This document shows, piece by piece, positions 31,400 through 44,559 of a stretch of 64,000 nucleotides of DNA. The translations under genes were made by a program, and so were the position numbers. The notes beneath the pieces are model-generated. The model ran no database searches and was not told where the DNA came from. It was given only the letters and a program-made list of their open reading frames with translations. Origin of the DNA: Ovis canadensis (lineage: Eukaryota; Chordata; Mammalia; Artiodactyla; Bovidae); the NCBI RefSeq assembly GCF_042477335.2, contig NC_091255.1:42944501-43008500 (forward strand), written 5' to 3'. Position 1 is the first letter of the stretch; each line of letters opens with the position of its first letter.

Positions 31400-34300
31400 G
31401 TAAGGCCCCCACCGCGGCGTCCCGAGGGCTGGGCGGTGCTCCGCGCGTTGCTGCGCGGCGGGGCCCAGCCCCGTGCCCCAGCCCGGCCGCCGCGGTCCCA
31501 GCGGGCTCCCTGCCCCGGGCCCGGCGGGCTGAGCCACTCTCCGCGGCGGGGAGCGGGGAGGCCGGCGCGCCCTGGGAAGGCTGGCGGGGGGGTGGGGAAG
31601 ACGGCCGTGCCGGCTGACGACCGGAGCCCGGACCGGGGAGCCTTGCTGCCGACTCTCCCCGTGACCTTGTGCGAGTCGCTGCCCTGTCAGGTCTGAAGTT
31701 CCGTCTGTCGGCGGTCCTCATGTCCCTGGAGCCACTGTCTGCCTGGTGGCTGTCACTTCCCAGCGTCCTCAAGTCTGCCAACGCCGGCCTTCTGGGGACA
31801 GGTGGAGAGGGCGTTACTCGGCAGTGCAAACCCTCTGGGGGCTCCGGGCACCGGGATGACCAGCATCCTGGTGAGGAAGCCCGAGGTGGAGGTGAAGGAC
31901 CACCAGAGACCCGCCCCGTGGAATTTCCTGACTGATGAGCAACGTACCTTTTCACCCAAGGCGGGAGCTCACGCCAGGCGTGATCCGTCAAGAATGTGGA
32001 TTGGTTTCTTTTAAAACTGGGTTCCTCCTTGTTGGTGGAAGGACTGGTAAAACGCCTTCTATGAGCAGGGACCTTTGGCGTCCTTATGGGCCTGGCGGGA
32101 TTAGGCTGGAGTGATTTGCCTATTTCCTGCTTTGTAAATTTCCAGCTTACTTTTCAGCCTTTAGTGGGCCTGTGAAATTATTGACGCCTCTCCCGTTGGC
32201 TGACTGGCACCTGGGAGCCTGCCTTTGCTCCCTGGTATAGGGTCTCTGATAAGGGGTGATGGACACTAGGCCCTGGAGGGTCTTTTCCTGCCTTTCTGGA
32301 GTTTCCCACCTCCCTTTCTTCTTCCTCAGGTGCTCTTTCACGGCATCCGTATTCCAGAAACTCATTTCTGGTATTGAATTCCAGGCAGTTGTGGGAGGGA
32401 GCCAGTAAACTTGGGGGGATTTTTTTGCCCTTTTCTGTCTCCTTTATAGTAGGAGGCTCTGTTACTACCTTTGGAACACCAAGGTAGCTGATGAGGGGTA
32501 TAAGTTAAAAGGAGATTTATTTTAAAATATACAAACATAAGGGATGTATGGGTGGGTAGCAATGAAAAGAGCATGACACTTCTCTCAGGAGGACCTGGGG
32601 TGAATGTCGCTTTGCCCATTTCAGCTGTGAGGCCCTGAAAAATGGTGCAGCCCTCCTGAGCTTTTTAGTTTGTGCTCTGGTTGGGGTGGGGAGATTGGCT
32701 CAGTTCCACTTTGGAGAGGAGATGGGGGACCACAGGCCCATCTGTGACCAGGCCCCAAGTCCACCGTCCCTTAGGACGCTTGACCATGAAGAGAATGGGG
32801 CCCCTTCATTGCCAGCCAATGAGCCTGCAGGTGAGGCCTTGAGAATTTCGCAGCTCAGTTCAGATAAGCGATTAGAGGTCAGAATAGGTTCTGACATGTG
32901 TTCTGTGCTGTTGGGACAAAGTGTAAAAGTGACCCTCACGACGTTTAGTGCTGTTCATGTTCTTGAGAGGTATATGTGCTAGGGGTTGGTAGAAGGGAGG
33001 GAGACACAGGAGTGAAGCCCCAGCAACAAAGCTGGCTAGTAGGAGCAGCAGGTTTACCCCACACGAAGCAATTTGACCACCGTGACTTTCTCCTGAGGCT
33101 GTTCTGCATGGTGAGTTTTATTATCCTTCTCACCTTAAGATGAGGAAACTGAGGCTTAGTGGGGTGGAAGGACAGCCTACAGAGCTGTCCCAGCACTCAA
33201 AGGGTTGATGGGGTCACCACCAGGAACAGAGACTTGGGGGACAGTGGTGACCAATGGAAGGCTGCCATAGCCAGTGCCGAGTTGCCCGGTGGGGACGGGA
33301 GAGCTGTCAGGAGGCTGGCACACTGTGGAGTGCGGGGCCTGGGCCGATGGTGAGGAAGGGGAAGGAACCGCACTCGCAGAGAAGAGACCCCTGTGCCGGG
33401 GACGGGTGGAGGAGGCGAGTGGCAGTGTGGCCCCCCTCTGTGGTCCCCTGTCCAAGCGGAGCAGGGGTGGCTACGGGGGACAGGGGCAAGTTGGGTTTGG
33501 GCCCAGGATGGAGCCCTGTCCTGGGTGGGTGACATCAAGGCCACATTCCTTATTGAGCTCAACTCTCGGTCTCTCTGGACCTTGTTTTCCTCCCTCAACA
33601 GCTGTGGGGCTTGTAACTAACTCACCCCATCCGTCTAATTCAGCAGGCATGTTGACAGGGTGCTGGGTGCCAGGCCCCAGGATAGAGATGTCAAAACACT
33701 GCTCCGAGGGGCCCTCTGTAGCAGTAAGGCACCCGCCCAGGTGTCCTGAGCTGCAGAGCCTTGGGCTCACTGTCTGGGGGTGGGTGGATTGGCCGTTTGC
33801 ACTGCCTTGGGGCTGGCCTGCCGCATGCTTCCCGGGCACTGTTGGGTCAGACACACGGAGAGCTGGCAGCCATGCCCCAGCTGACATCTGACGTGGTTTC
33901 CGGGGCTTCCTGGTCTCCGTGCTGCCCGTTGTCCTGGGAGGTGGTTCCCGAGTAGAGGCCATGGCTTTGAGCCCGGATGCGCCATGGTGTAAATGGCTGA
34001 GGAGTACCCAGGAAGACTGAGTGCTTCCTTGTGCTGCCTGATGCTCTCTTCTGAAATGGGTTTCAGGGGGTCCTGTGTTAACAGTTGTTGTGTCCAGGAA
34101 CCACAAGCCAGGTCCAGGGTGCTCGGCAGGTTCACAGCTCTCCTGTGTTGACTGAAAAATGTTTTCAGATCATCCTTTTCCAGGAGTAAAGTTTGGATTC
34201 ATTTAGATGAGATCAGTGAGGAGTTAGTTAATCCTGACCCGAGTGTTGGAGGACCAGCTCCCTCCCACTCGCTGCAGGATCAGTGTCCGGGGCCTGGGTG

Positions 34301-36177
34301 GTGTGGGGTCTTGACTGCTGCGGGAGCCTCCCCGTCTCCTGAGATGGCTGTGAGCTTGACGAGCCAAAGTGTTTGTTCTGAGAGGAGTTAGTTACCAGTG
34401 CGAGGGGGCGGCTTCAGGGTTTTATTTAGTCTTCCCAACCCTGTGAGATAGGATGAGAACGGGAAGGAACTTACAGTTTTTAAGCACCTACTTGGTGTGA
34501 ACTGCACATGGGATCTCCCTGAATCCTGAGTGTGATGATCATCCCTGTATCGCTTCTAAGAAACTGGAGCTCCTGGAGGTTAAGAGACTCCTGCCAGGTC
34601 AAGGCCAGAGTCCAGCGGAGAATCCCGTCCTGATCTGGGCTTCGTTCTGGGCTGCCATGTTGCTTCTTGCCCTGCGGACCCCACGAGTCAGGGTCATCAG
34701 AATCCCTGGAGAGCTGGTCGAAGCTGGTGGCAGGGTCCATTGGGGTGGGCTGTCAAGGTCTGAGGATGCTGACACTCTGGGTCCGGAGACCACACTTTGA
34801 GAACTGTTGCTTTTGACGAAAAGTTCTGCTCCTGTAATCGCTTCTTAATCTTGCTTCAAACAGTAAATGTGAGTTTTCTTGTGGACAGACTATAGGGTTG
34901 ATTATTTAGAATCATTCATGCATTTGGTGGTTCTGTCACCTCTCAGTATGCACCACGCTAAACACTTGCTAGGATGTTTGGTCTAGTAAAGGAGCTGAGA
35001 CAGGGACCTAAATCAGATAAGACGGCAAGTGTTGGCAGCAGATTGGAGAGAGAAACGAAGGAAATGGAGGACAGGAGGGATCCTCCACAGCAGTAGTAGT
35101 AATGGTTAGCGGTTTTGCTGTTTTAGAGATGGGGCCGGCTTACCGTGTGCCAGAGGCCACAGTGGGTGCGCTCTGGGTCTCGTGCTGCTTTCGTTCTTAC
35201 AACACTGCAGGGAGTGTGCTACTCTCTCTGCTTTGCAGACGCGACCTGACTCTGCAGCTGCTGTCCTGGGGGATGGCGGTGGTGAGAAGGGGCATCCCAG
35301 GGGCTGGAGGAACTGGCACTCAGGGGGTGGGATTTGGCTCCTATTGGAGAGGAGAAGGAGGCTTGGAGGGCGCTCTGAGCAAAGGCTGGTTGTGGAGGGG
35401 TGGGGGTAAGACCAGCTGGGAGAGCAGGGAGAGGCCAGGCAGACAGTGTCCGGCCTGATTGACGAGGCTTCCAGTGTCGGCCGCGTGGTTTAGACCCTTC
35501 TGTTGGCGGCACTGAGGAGCCATGGATGATTTCTGTGGAGGGTAGTGGCCCAGCTGTCATTACAGAGGCAGGGAGGGTCCCCTTGGCAGCTGCCGAAAGG
35601 CCACCTCTGTCTTACTGTGAAAGCCTCCACTGTGCAGAGCAGGGGTCTGACGAGGGAGTCAGCGCACGCAGTGCTAGTTCCCCGAGGTCTGGGGTAGGGC
35701 CCTTCCAGGGAGCCCCCAGAGAGATAAGAGGGTACTGCTGAGGTGGGTGGGCAGAGCACGGGTGGAAGTCTGGGGTTCTGAGAGCACCCATCCTTAACTG
35801 CTGGGATGGTTGTAAGGGTAACCAGCCTGCTCACGCCCCCCTGCTTTCCATGCTTGGACACTCAGACCCGAGCTGAGAGGCTCCCAGGATTTGGCCAGGT
35901 CGCTGCCCTGCTTAGAGGCTGTGATGGGGCTATGAGCAGTTCCATGGAAATGTGCTTTTTTAAAGACACAGTGCTGACCTCTGCAGAAAGCTTGAAAACA
36001 TACACTTATGGAAAGGGGGGAGAAAGTCACCTTAATGTGCTTTCTTACAAACCCTTTGCGATTCTCATCTCACAGAGTGAATGGAGTAAGCAGAGTGCCG
36101 TGTACTTCATAGTCTGTTTTCTCAGGCCTTGGAGAGGCAGCGTTGTGTGAGTGCCCTTAGCCGATTTCTGTGTGACA
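31400..36177 (+). other. TOM1L2: TOM1L2 intron 1, proximal part
   Basis: CpG-rich to about 31650, then largely unique sequence. MIR-like words occur near 33120-33180 and 34495-34620. No lineage-specific SINE is present for 4.7 kb, in contrast to the rest of the intron. Confidence 0.6.
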
Positions 36178-36178
36178 T

Positions 36179-36389
36179 GCTGTGCTGTGCTCAGTCGTTC
36201 CGTCATGTCTGACTCTTGCAACCCGTGGACTGTAGCCTGCCAGGCTCCTCTATCCATGGGATTCTCTTGGCAAGAATACTGGAGTGGGTTGCCATTTCCT
36301 CCTCCAGGGGATCTTCCCAACCCAGGGATTGAACCCAGGTCTCCCACATTGCAGGTGAACTCTTTACCATCTGAGCCACCAGGAAAGTC
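36179..36389 (-). repeat. Bov-tA SINE
   Basis: Reverse orientation, complete: from GCTCAGTCGTTCCGTCATGT to ATCTGAGCCACCAGG. Confidence 0.92.
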
Positions 36390-37550
36390 ATTTCTGTGTA
36401 ATATGCCTGCTTTGGGGGCGAGTGGGTGTCAAGTAAGGGAGGGGATATAAATGCCCAGAGGGGCATCAGTTAAGCATTGTTGCTCTTGACCTAGAAGTCA
36501 CTCAGAATTTTCAGGTTAACCTACTAGTCTGCAAGGATAGAAAATAGCGTGCTGACCTGCTCATTGTGGCCTGAGGAGAGGCCTGTTAAAAACCAGCCTT
36601 GGCCTTGGTGCCTATTTCAGTGCTTCCCCGAACGCCCCTGACCTAGAAGAGTCTCTGATCTCCTCCATTTAGCCCTTAAGCCTCTGGCCGTCAGCACTCA
36701 CCACCTCCTCCAAGCAGCCTCCTGAGACCACCCTGCCTGTGGTGCCGTGTCTCCTCTGAACGCCCGCGTGTGTTGTCTGGCTCATGCACTTGGCCTCGCC
36801 CTCCAGGGTTCCTGAAGATCAGCGGAGGGAATGTGAGTGGGTGCCCAGCAGAGTTTGCACGCTGCCGCTTCCTCCTGCCGTGCTGTTTCCTGTTGTTTGC
36901 TGCGAGTCCCGTCCTGTTTATGGCCTTGTCTTCCTCAGGGCAGGATGAATGCCTTCTGTTTCCCCATGATCTTCACAGCACGCAGTAGAGTCTGCTCTGT
37001 ACATTGCTCACTCCAAAGGTTCCTCTCTCTCAGGCTTGTTTTCAGCATCTGTCAAAGCTGAAAATAGTGGCCATCGTTTTCCGGCCCTGCACGGGAAAGT
37101 AGGACGCCCTGCGAAGTGCCATCCGCACGGTGTCGCGTGCGACGCTTTTCCTCAGGAGCTCCCGTCAGTCAGTGCTGTCCTGTCCAGCGTCTGGAGGCCT
37201 AGGGGGGCTGAGGGCCTTGCCCAGGCGGGGCGGGGCTCCAGAGCTCTGTGCTGCCACTCTGTGGCCCGTGAGCCTGGCCAGTCCCTGTAGACGAGAAGGG
37301 GCCTCCGCTGACCCGTTGTGTGTTCTCGAGCCTCCTGCTTGTTCTCTTCTGACACAGGCACCTTGCGTTTGGGGTCAGAGTCAGTCCTGTCTCAGCTCTG
37401 TGTGCGACTGCCCGCGTGTGGATCCACTGAGCGGATCCAGGGAAGGGATGTGTGTGACAAGCAGGCTGCCCTGCCACTTCTTCTTCGGGAAATGTGCCAT
37501 CACCTTACCGTTCTTGCCAGGCATCATTCAGACGCATGCTCCATTCAGAC
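36390..37550 (+). other. TOM1L2: TOM1L2 intron 1, unassigned unique segment
   Basis: No repeat, exon or RNA gene recognised. Confidence 0.5.
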
Positions 37551-37554
37551 GCAC

Positions 37555-38600
37555 TCGTTTTTTATTTACTTCTTAAAAGTTGTAGAAGAACATGCATGGC
37601 ACACGTTTACCCTTCTATTTTATGATGTTCAGTGGCATTAAGTACACGCACCTTGTTGGGCGGCTGTCCCCACTATCATCCTCAGAACTTTCTGGTCTTC
37701 CCAGACTGCACTCTGTCCCCCACCCCTAACTCCCTGCTCCCCTCCAGGCCCTGGCTCCCACCCTTCTACTTTCTCTCTGAACCTGACCACTCCAGGCACC
37801 TCCTGTGAAGGAATCCAGCAGGGTCTGTCCTCTTGTAACTGGCTTGTTCACTCCGCAGGGTGACTTCAAGTTTCACTCATGTTGGAGCAGCCTGTCTCAG
37901 AATCTCCTTCCTTTTTAAGACCAAATACTCCTCTGGTGTGTGTGTAGAACTCATTTTGTGCGTTCACTTGTCCATCCGTGGACACTTGGGTTGCTTCCAC
38001 TTTGGGGCCGTTGTGAATAGTGCTGCTGCGAATACGGGTGAGCAGATGTCCCGTGTTTGTGTTTGTGTCCCTGCTTTCAGTTGTTCTGGATACAAACCTG
38101 GAGGTGGGGTGATTGTCCGGTGCCCCTTCACCGTGGCTGCACGTTTCTACCCTCCTGCTAGCTATGTGTAGCGTTCCAGTTGCCCCACTGTCTCACCAAC
38201 AGTTGTCATTAATTTTTTCATGGTAGCCATCCAAGTGGGTGTGAAGTGGTATCTCACTGCAGTTTTTTGTTTTTATTTATTTTTTTCACTATGCTGGGTG
38301 GTATGCAGGATCTCTCCCTGTGGCCAGGGATCACACCGGGCCCCTTGCAGTAGGAGCACGGAGTCTAAGCCACTGGACCACCAGGGAAGTCCCTCACCAT
38401 AGTTTTCAGTTGATATTAAGCACCTTTTCACGTGGTGATTGTCCATTTGTAAATCTTTGGAGAAATGTCTATTCGGAACCTTTGCACATTTTAAAAAGCA
38501 GGTTACTTCTGTCGTTGAGGAGTTTTAGGCGTTCTCTCCATATTTTGGATAGTAGTCCCTTACTAGATACTAGAGTTGCCTTTTTACTCTGCTGTTCAGG
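37555..38600 (-). repeat. L1 3' region (antisense), split by a CHR SINE
   Basis: Antisense L1 words: CACTTGTCCATCCGTGGACA, TTGTGAATAGTGCTGCTGCG, GTGTGAAGTGGTATCTCACT and TTTGGATAGTAGTCCCTTAC. Confidence 0.75.
38262..38394 (-). repeat. CHR-type SINE inserted in L1
   Basis: Reverse orientation; AGTCTAAGCCACTGGACCAC then CAGGGAAGTCCC. Similar TCTCACTGCAGTTTT / CCTCACCATAGTTTT on the two sides look like the target-site duplication. Confidence 0.8.
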
Positions 38601-38609
38601 TCTCTCAGT

Positions 38610-40255
38610 GAAGCGTGGTGTGTCTGTTTCTCTGTGGCTGCCTGTGCATTTGGTTTCCTGCCTGTGTTCTCAGAGAGTCTGGCATATGCCCTGAGGACAG
38701 GCAGGGTGATACTGGTGGGGCTGGTCAGCCTGACTCCTTACCAGGTGCTGATTGAGAGCCCCCAGGCAGCAACCCTGGAGGCGGCACTGTTGCTCATGTG
38801 TGATGGAAGAGGAGGCCATGGTTCAGCAGGTAGGTCCTTCCCAGGGGGTCTGTGACGGCCAGTGGCAGAGCAGGAACTTGCGCCCAGTCTGTGAGTCCCT
38901 ACCCCTAAACCAGGGTTGTCTGTGGAGTCGAGTGAATGTGCTTGCAGCTCAAAGTGTGCAACTGGTCGTCTCAAGTTCTGACCCACCTGCGTGTCCCTTG
39001 CTGTTCACCTGGTCCCAGGGTGAGTCTAGGCAGCTTGTCCTCATCCTCCCAGTTTCTGGGGAGTTTGGTGAGAAGCAGTGCTTTCTCACCGCACACCCAA
39101 GTCTTCCTGGGGTTCCATTCTCCTCGGATGTGCTTTGGATCTGCAGTGTCGGGAGGAGGAAGAAAGGCGGACACACGCAAGTTCTCCATGTAGCCAGCTT
39201 TCTTTCCAGGCTCACCAGCTGTTGCTTTAATTGGGAATGAAGCACAGGCCTTGTCTTCTGGGAGGTGCATTCAGAATTCTGTCTGAGGTTTTGGTTTAGA
39301 GTGGAGAGTAAGGAGGGAGGCTGGCTCCTCATCTCAGGGGATTGGGGCCCACGCCTCTGGGAGCTGGGACACACCTGGGCCTGGGGTCGACGCCGTGGAG
39401 GTCTCTGCTACTCCCAAGAGAGACACGCGTGAGCTCCAGCTTGAGGCAGGAGATGCAGCCTGGGGAGGGGCGAGCCTGGTGTCAGCCTCCAGAGAGGGAG
39501 TTTCCTTCCTGCTAACTCTGGAAACCCTTTAACCAGCAGTTCTGAGGGTCACCAAACTCTGGAAGGGCCTTTGTGGCCTTTAGCCCAAACACCTGGCCCT
39601 TATAGGGGAGGAAACGGAAGCCCAAAGAGGCAGGTCTGTGCTATTCTTACACAGACAACACTTCTGACTCCAGACCTGTGGGTTTTTCTGGACACCGGTC
39701 AGTTCTGACACCAGCTGGTATCCTCAATCCAGTCCAGTTCAGTGTACTCTGACCTGCCTGCCCCTGGTTGTCATAGGCCACCACGTAGGGGCTCGGCCTC
39801 ACTGACCACTCCCGCTTGATTCCACCACTTCTGACCAACTGGCTGTAGATGGGGGTTCCTGTGAGCCCCTGCCCAGGTTTGAGGATTTGCCAGCATGGCT
39901 CACAAGACACAGGAAACACCTTCCTTTGCTGGCAGTCTCTCTGGCATCCGGCTCCATCATGCAGAGCTGCCCAGGGCTGGCCACCAGTGGGTACTCTTTG
40001 CTCTGGAGAGTCTGAGGGTGTCAGGAGCCATGGGCTGGGAACAGGGCCAAAGGTCAAATGTGTGTGTCTCCTTGTGTCCCAGGAGAGGCCTTGACCAGTG
40101 AAGCCTGGGGCCACTGGGGAAGGGCCTGGTGGCTTCTCCTGACCTTGGGCCCTGCCAGTCACCTGGGTGTTTGTGTCCACAGTGGGGTGAGGGAGGTTGG
40201 GAGTTCATCATCCATCACGTCATCAAGGACTCTGACTCATGAAGGTGAACTTTCT
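38610..40255 (+). other. TOM1L2: TOM1L2 intron 1, unassigned unique segment
   Basis: Mostly single-copy; a short MIR-like word near 39600. Nothing else recognised. Confidence 0.5.
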
Positions 40256-40256
40256 G

Positions 40257-40376
40257 GGCCTTTCCTGGTGGTCCAGTGGTTAAAGCTCCTTACTTCCACC
40301 ACTACAGGGTGAATGGGTTTGATCCCTGGTCGGGAAGCTAAGATTTTGCATTCTGATCGACGTGGCCAAAAAAAAA
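40257..40376 (+). repeat. CHR-type SINE
   Basis: CCTGGTGGTCCAGTGGTTAA at the head, GGTTTGATCCCTGGTCGGG, then GGCC and an A-run. Confidence 0.85.
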
Positions 40377-40782
40377 AGAAGATAACTTTTGCTTTGTTTG
40401 AATCATGTTTAGTCTAATCACATGGGACTGGTTAGTTCCAGGTTTGGTTGAAAAAGTTAGTTCATAAACTCCCCTTTACTCTTCTGTTTTACCTGCTTTA
40501 TCTGGCTTCTGTCCAGAACAGAGGGGCTGCCCCCAGGCAGGACGCAGGCAGTCTGGGGCTGGCCGGAGTCCTGCACTGATTTGCCATGTGACTCTGGAAA
40601 GGCCATGTCCAGCCCATTTACTCCTGTAACGAGGGCAAATCGAACAAGTTCATTTCTACATCTGAAGCTTAAGACCTGAATCAAAGGAGCTTTTAGTTTT
40701 TCTTTAGACTTTAGCCTCCATGATTCACTTTCATGGGCACTGAACGATGCTCTGCGAACTTAAAAAAAAATTTGTGCTGGGA

Positions 40783-40965
40783 CTGCCCCTGGTGGTCCAG
40801 TGACTAAGACTCTATGTGCCCAATGCAGAAGTTCAGGTTCTATTCAGGGAGCTGGATCCCACATGTGCCGCAATGAAGACTGAAGATCTTGTGTGCTACA
40901 ATGAAGACCCATCACAGCCAAATAAATAAATAAAATTAAATAAAAAATTTAAAAATTGGGCAAAA
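40783..40965 (+). repeat. CHR-type SINE
   Basis: CCCCTGGTGGTCCAGTGACT at the head, AGCCAAATAAATAAATAAAA at the tail. Confidence 0.85.
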
Positions 40966-41009
40966 ATTAAATGACACAAAACTCACCATCTGTATCATTT
41001 TTCAGTGAA

Positions 41010-41640
41010 CATCTCAGGGGCATTAAGAACACCCACATCTAGAACCCTTCTTCTTGCAAAACTGAAACTCTGTCCCATTAAACAGTAACTCTTATCCCCC
41101 CCACCCCTGCTCAAGCCCTTGACACCCACCCTTCTACATTTTGTCTCTATGAATGTGACGACTCCAGGGACCTCATATCAGTGGAATCAAACAGTATGTC
41201 TTTTGGTGACTGGGAATGGCTCCCCACTCCAGTATTCTTGCTTGGAGAATCCCGTGGACAGAGGAGCCTGGCAGGCCACAGTCCATGGGGTCACAAAGGG
41301 TGAGACACGACGGAGCAACTGAGTACGCACAGCGCTCCACTGAATGTGTAGGCCGTGTTGTGTATCCATCCATCCGTTTTTGAACATGGCTTGCCTGCAC
41401 CGTCTGCTGCTGTGAGCATGGTGTGCAGGTTTCTCTTGGAGACCGTGCTTTCAGTTCTTTGGAGTACATACTCGGCAGTAGCCTTGCTGTGTAGTGTGGC
41501 CATGTGGCAGTTCTGGTTCTGTGTTTTTTTAGGAGCCTCCATACTGTCTCCAGAGTAGCTGTGCCATTTTCCACCCCCACCAGCAGTGCACAAGGGGCTC
41601 CAGTCTCTCCTCATCCTCGCCTGCATTTCTTATGTCCTGG
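41010..41640 (-). repeat. L1 3' region (antisense), split by a SINE
   Basis: Antisense L1 words (CCTCATATCAGTGGAATCAA; CACCAGCAGTGCACAAGGGG) around the SINE at 41207-41330. Confidence 0.7.
41207..41330 (+). repeat. Bov-tA SINE, 5'-truncated
   Basis: Starts mid-element at GGGAATGGCTCCCCACTCCA; the tRNA-derived half is missing. Confidence 0.85.
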
Positions 41641-41644
41641 TGTT

Positions 41645-43160
41645 CTGATGGAGCCATCCTCAAGGGTGTGAGAGGGTGCACACTTCAGGGGTGTGACCCA
41701 GAGACTCAGTGCTGTTCAGAACTCAGTGCAGGACATGTGTCTGGAGGAAGGTGGAGCACCAGGATCCCAGATGGTGTGTGCACGTCTCAGAAAGCCACTC
41801 AGGTGCCCCAGTCACTCCCCGGGGACTGTCTTCATGTGTCCGTCCTGGCACAGATCTGAGTGTGGAGGGGGCCTCTGAGCTGAGGGAAGGGGCTCTTCAT
41901 CCAGACTCCAATGGGAGCCCTGAAGGCCGGGCCATTCCCCTCACCCACATCCGGCCCTCCATCCTGGTCCTGCGGGGCCAGCTCATGGGAGCGTAGCCGG
42001 AGAGGGCATCCAGTACAACATCCCTCTGGAGGGGAACTGACATCACTGTCGAAGTTTCAGATGCTCTACAACCTGACCCAGGCTTGCCCTCTAGTGACCT
42101 GATCCACAGAAATGTCAGGTGGATGCACGTCCGGCCACAGCAGTTTTCTGAGGACGGAACCCCATCTCCCCAAGGAGGACAGTGTGTGCCCCCCAGGGGC
42201 GGGCACACAGCCAGGTGCATAAGCGGGTGTAAAGTGAGTCCCGGGGTTGGATCCCATTATACCATGAGCTTCACGGAGCAAGACCCACACTCAGCAGCTG
42301 ATGGGGTCATGGGGCAGGGGACCTCGCACTTTACACAAGGTGACTTGTGTCATGTCCGTGCTGTCTGATTTTTAAACAAGGATGCGTACACATCATTTCA
42401 CTTTATACTGACCTCTTGTCTCATGAGCAGGGCTGTGGATGCAGCTCTGCTGTGGGTAGACCCTAACCCCACACATGGGGCACCAGGAGGACCCTGCTGC
42501 TCCCTCAGAGGAAACCCTTGACCACCAAGGTGGGGCTGCCAGGGCGTCGTGGAGGCCAGACCCCAGAGTCTGCCCCCCTTTGACCTGCCCTGTCCCATCC
42601 TCGGGGGCTCTGAGGCGGGTACCATTCATGCCTTCTCCCTAAGCTTCTGAAGGTGTGAAACTGAAGACCCCTCAGGATGGTCCCTCATGTGGGCATTTGA
42701 TGAAGTTCAAGCTGAAAGGCTCCTTCTGCCAGTTCCCTTCTCTCTTTCTGGCCAGCTCCTACCTATCCTCCTCAGCCAGGCCCCTGGTGCCTGTCGGGAG
42801 CCCTCTGACCCAGGAGGATATCTGCTCGTGAAGGCCCAGGATGCTGCTGCCCACCTGCCCAACTGAGGGCTGTGGTTGCTGCTCTGTCACTCAGCTGCAA
42901 GCCACCCCAAGTCCCTGTGTTTCATTACTGCCCCGAAATCCCTAAAGACAGTGGCCATCCTTTCTGGGAGGGTCCCAGAAAGCAATTCTGTTACAGCTCC
43001 AACCATGCGGCATCAGTCAGCAAACAGGAACCACTGAGAGATGCACACGCTGCCCGGGACCCTTCCTGGAGCTCTGCCTTTCTCCCTGTGCGTGTCCTGC
43101 CCTGAATCTCTGTGGCGCTCAGTGGCACACCCAAAAGTGTGCAGCCTCCTCACACCCTCA
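41645..43160 (+). other. TOM1L2: TOM1L2 intron 1, unassigned unique segment
   Basis: No recognised element. Confidence 0.5.
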
Positions 43161-43164
43161 AGGA

Positions 43165-43372
43165 TGCTGCTGCTGCTGCTAAGTTGCTTCAGTCGTGTCC
43201 GACTCTGTGCGACCCCAGAGATGGCAGCCCACCAGGCTCCCCCATCCCTGGGATTCTCCAGGCAAGAACACTGGAGTGGGTTGCCATTTCCTTCTCCAGT
43301 GCATGAATGTGAAAAGTGAAAGTGAAGTCGCTCAGCTGTGTCAGACTCTTAGTGACCCCATGGACAAAACCC
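43165..43372 (-). repeat. Bov-A2-type SINE
   Basis: Reverse orientation; two tail-like units (TTCAGTCGTGTCCGACTCTG and CGCTCAGCTGTGTCAGACTC) without the tRNA half, the dimeric Bov-A2 layout. Confidence 0.85.
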
Positions 43373-44052
43373 CAGGGCAAAACAAGTTCGGGCAAAACAA
43401 GTGCAGGCTAGGGTGTGGAAAAACTGGAGGCTAAATGTCCAAGGTCCAGGTGTCAGCAGGGTTGGTCTCTCTTGAGGCCTCCTCTTGACATGCAGAAGGC
43501 CGCCTTCTTGCTGTGCCCTCTCCTGATCTTGTCTGTGTGCAGGTTTCCCTGGTGTTTCCCTGTGTGTCCAGCTTCCTCTTAGGAGGACACCGGGCCGGTT
43601 GCACCAGGACCTGCTCCCTCAGGGCCTCCTTGTACCTTCTTTGCTTCTGCAAAGAGCCCTCTTCCAGGTGCAGCCACACTCAGTATATGAATTTAGGGGC
43701 ATTCAGTTGACCCCTGACATTTGCACAGTGCTCCATGGGTGGCCGCTCACCCCCCTGTTCAGCTTGGGTATCTGGGTTCTGTTCTTGGGCAGACTGCATG
43801 TGGTGCTGGTTGTCCTGTGGCTGGCAAGCTGTGCAGTCTTCTAACCCCCAGGTTCCTTGTGTTACAATTAAACCAGCACGATAGGCTCACACTCGGAGGA
43901 CCAGACCGAAGCCTTCAGCCTGGTCCCAACTGAAGGTCAGTAATGCGTTGTTACTCAACTTACCAAGTTAACAAAGGATTACACTTTGAATATGTAGGAA
44001 TTCAGATGGGAAGGGAGACTAGCAAAGCCCTAATGAAAACTGAGTTAGGTAG

Positions 44053-44243
44053 GGACTTTCCTGGTGGTCCAATGGCCAAGACTCTGCACTCCCACTGCAG
44101 GGGACCCAGGTCCAATCCCTGGTTGGGGAACTAGATCCCACAGGCTGCACCAGGAGTTTGCCACAACAAGGATAAAAGATCCTGCATGTCGCAACTAAGA
44201 CCCAGGGTGGCCAAATAAATAAAAATAAAAATTTTAAAATATT
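44053..44243 (+). repeat. CHR-type SINE
   Basis: GACTTTCCTGGTGGTCCAAT head, CCAAATAAATAAAAATAAAA tail. Confidence 0.87.
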
Positions 44244-44559
44244 TTAAAATCTTGAGTTAGGTGAAGACATGATGCTGTGACAAACAAGCCAGACACCGAA
44301 AGCCACGTGTGGTGTGATTCCATTTCCATGCATGTCCAGGAGAGACCATGTGCGCAGAGAGGGCAGGTTAGTGGGTGTGGGGGCCAGGGGCCAGGGGTCC
44401 TTTTGGGGTGGAGGAAGTATCCTGGAGTTTGGTGGTGGTGGCTACAGTGGTCTGGGAATGTACTGAAGTCCTCTGAACTTCCAAAGAGTGAACTTTATGG
44501 CACCTGAGTTCTGTCTCCGTAAAACCATTATAAAAACATTGAACTGGGGTGGTGGCATG

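Noticed and set aside
31266-31991. 241-codon minus-strand open frame over the TOM1L2 CpG island
   Set aside because: Low-complexity Arg/Pro/Ser composition as expected from GC-rich DNA; no conserved motif. A bidirectional transcript could exist but no coding evidence.
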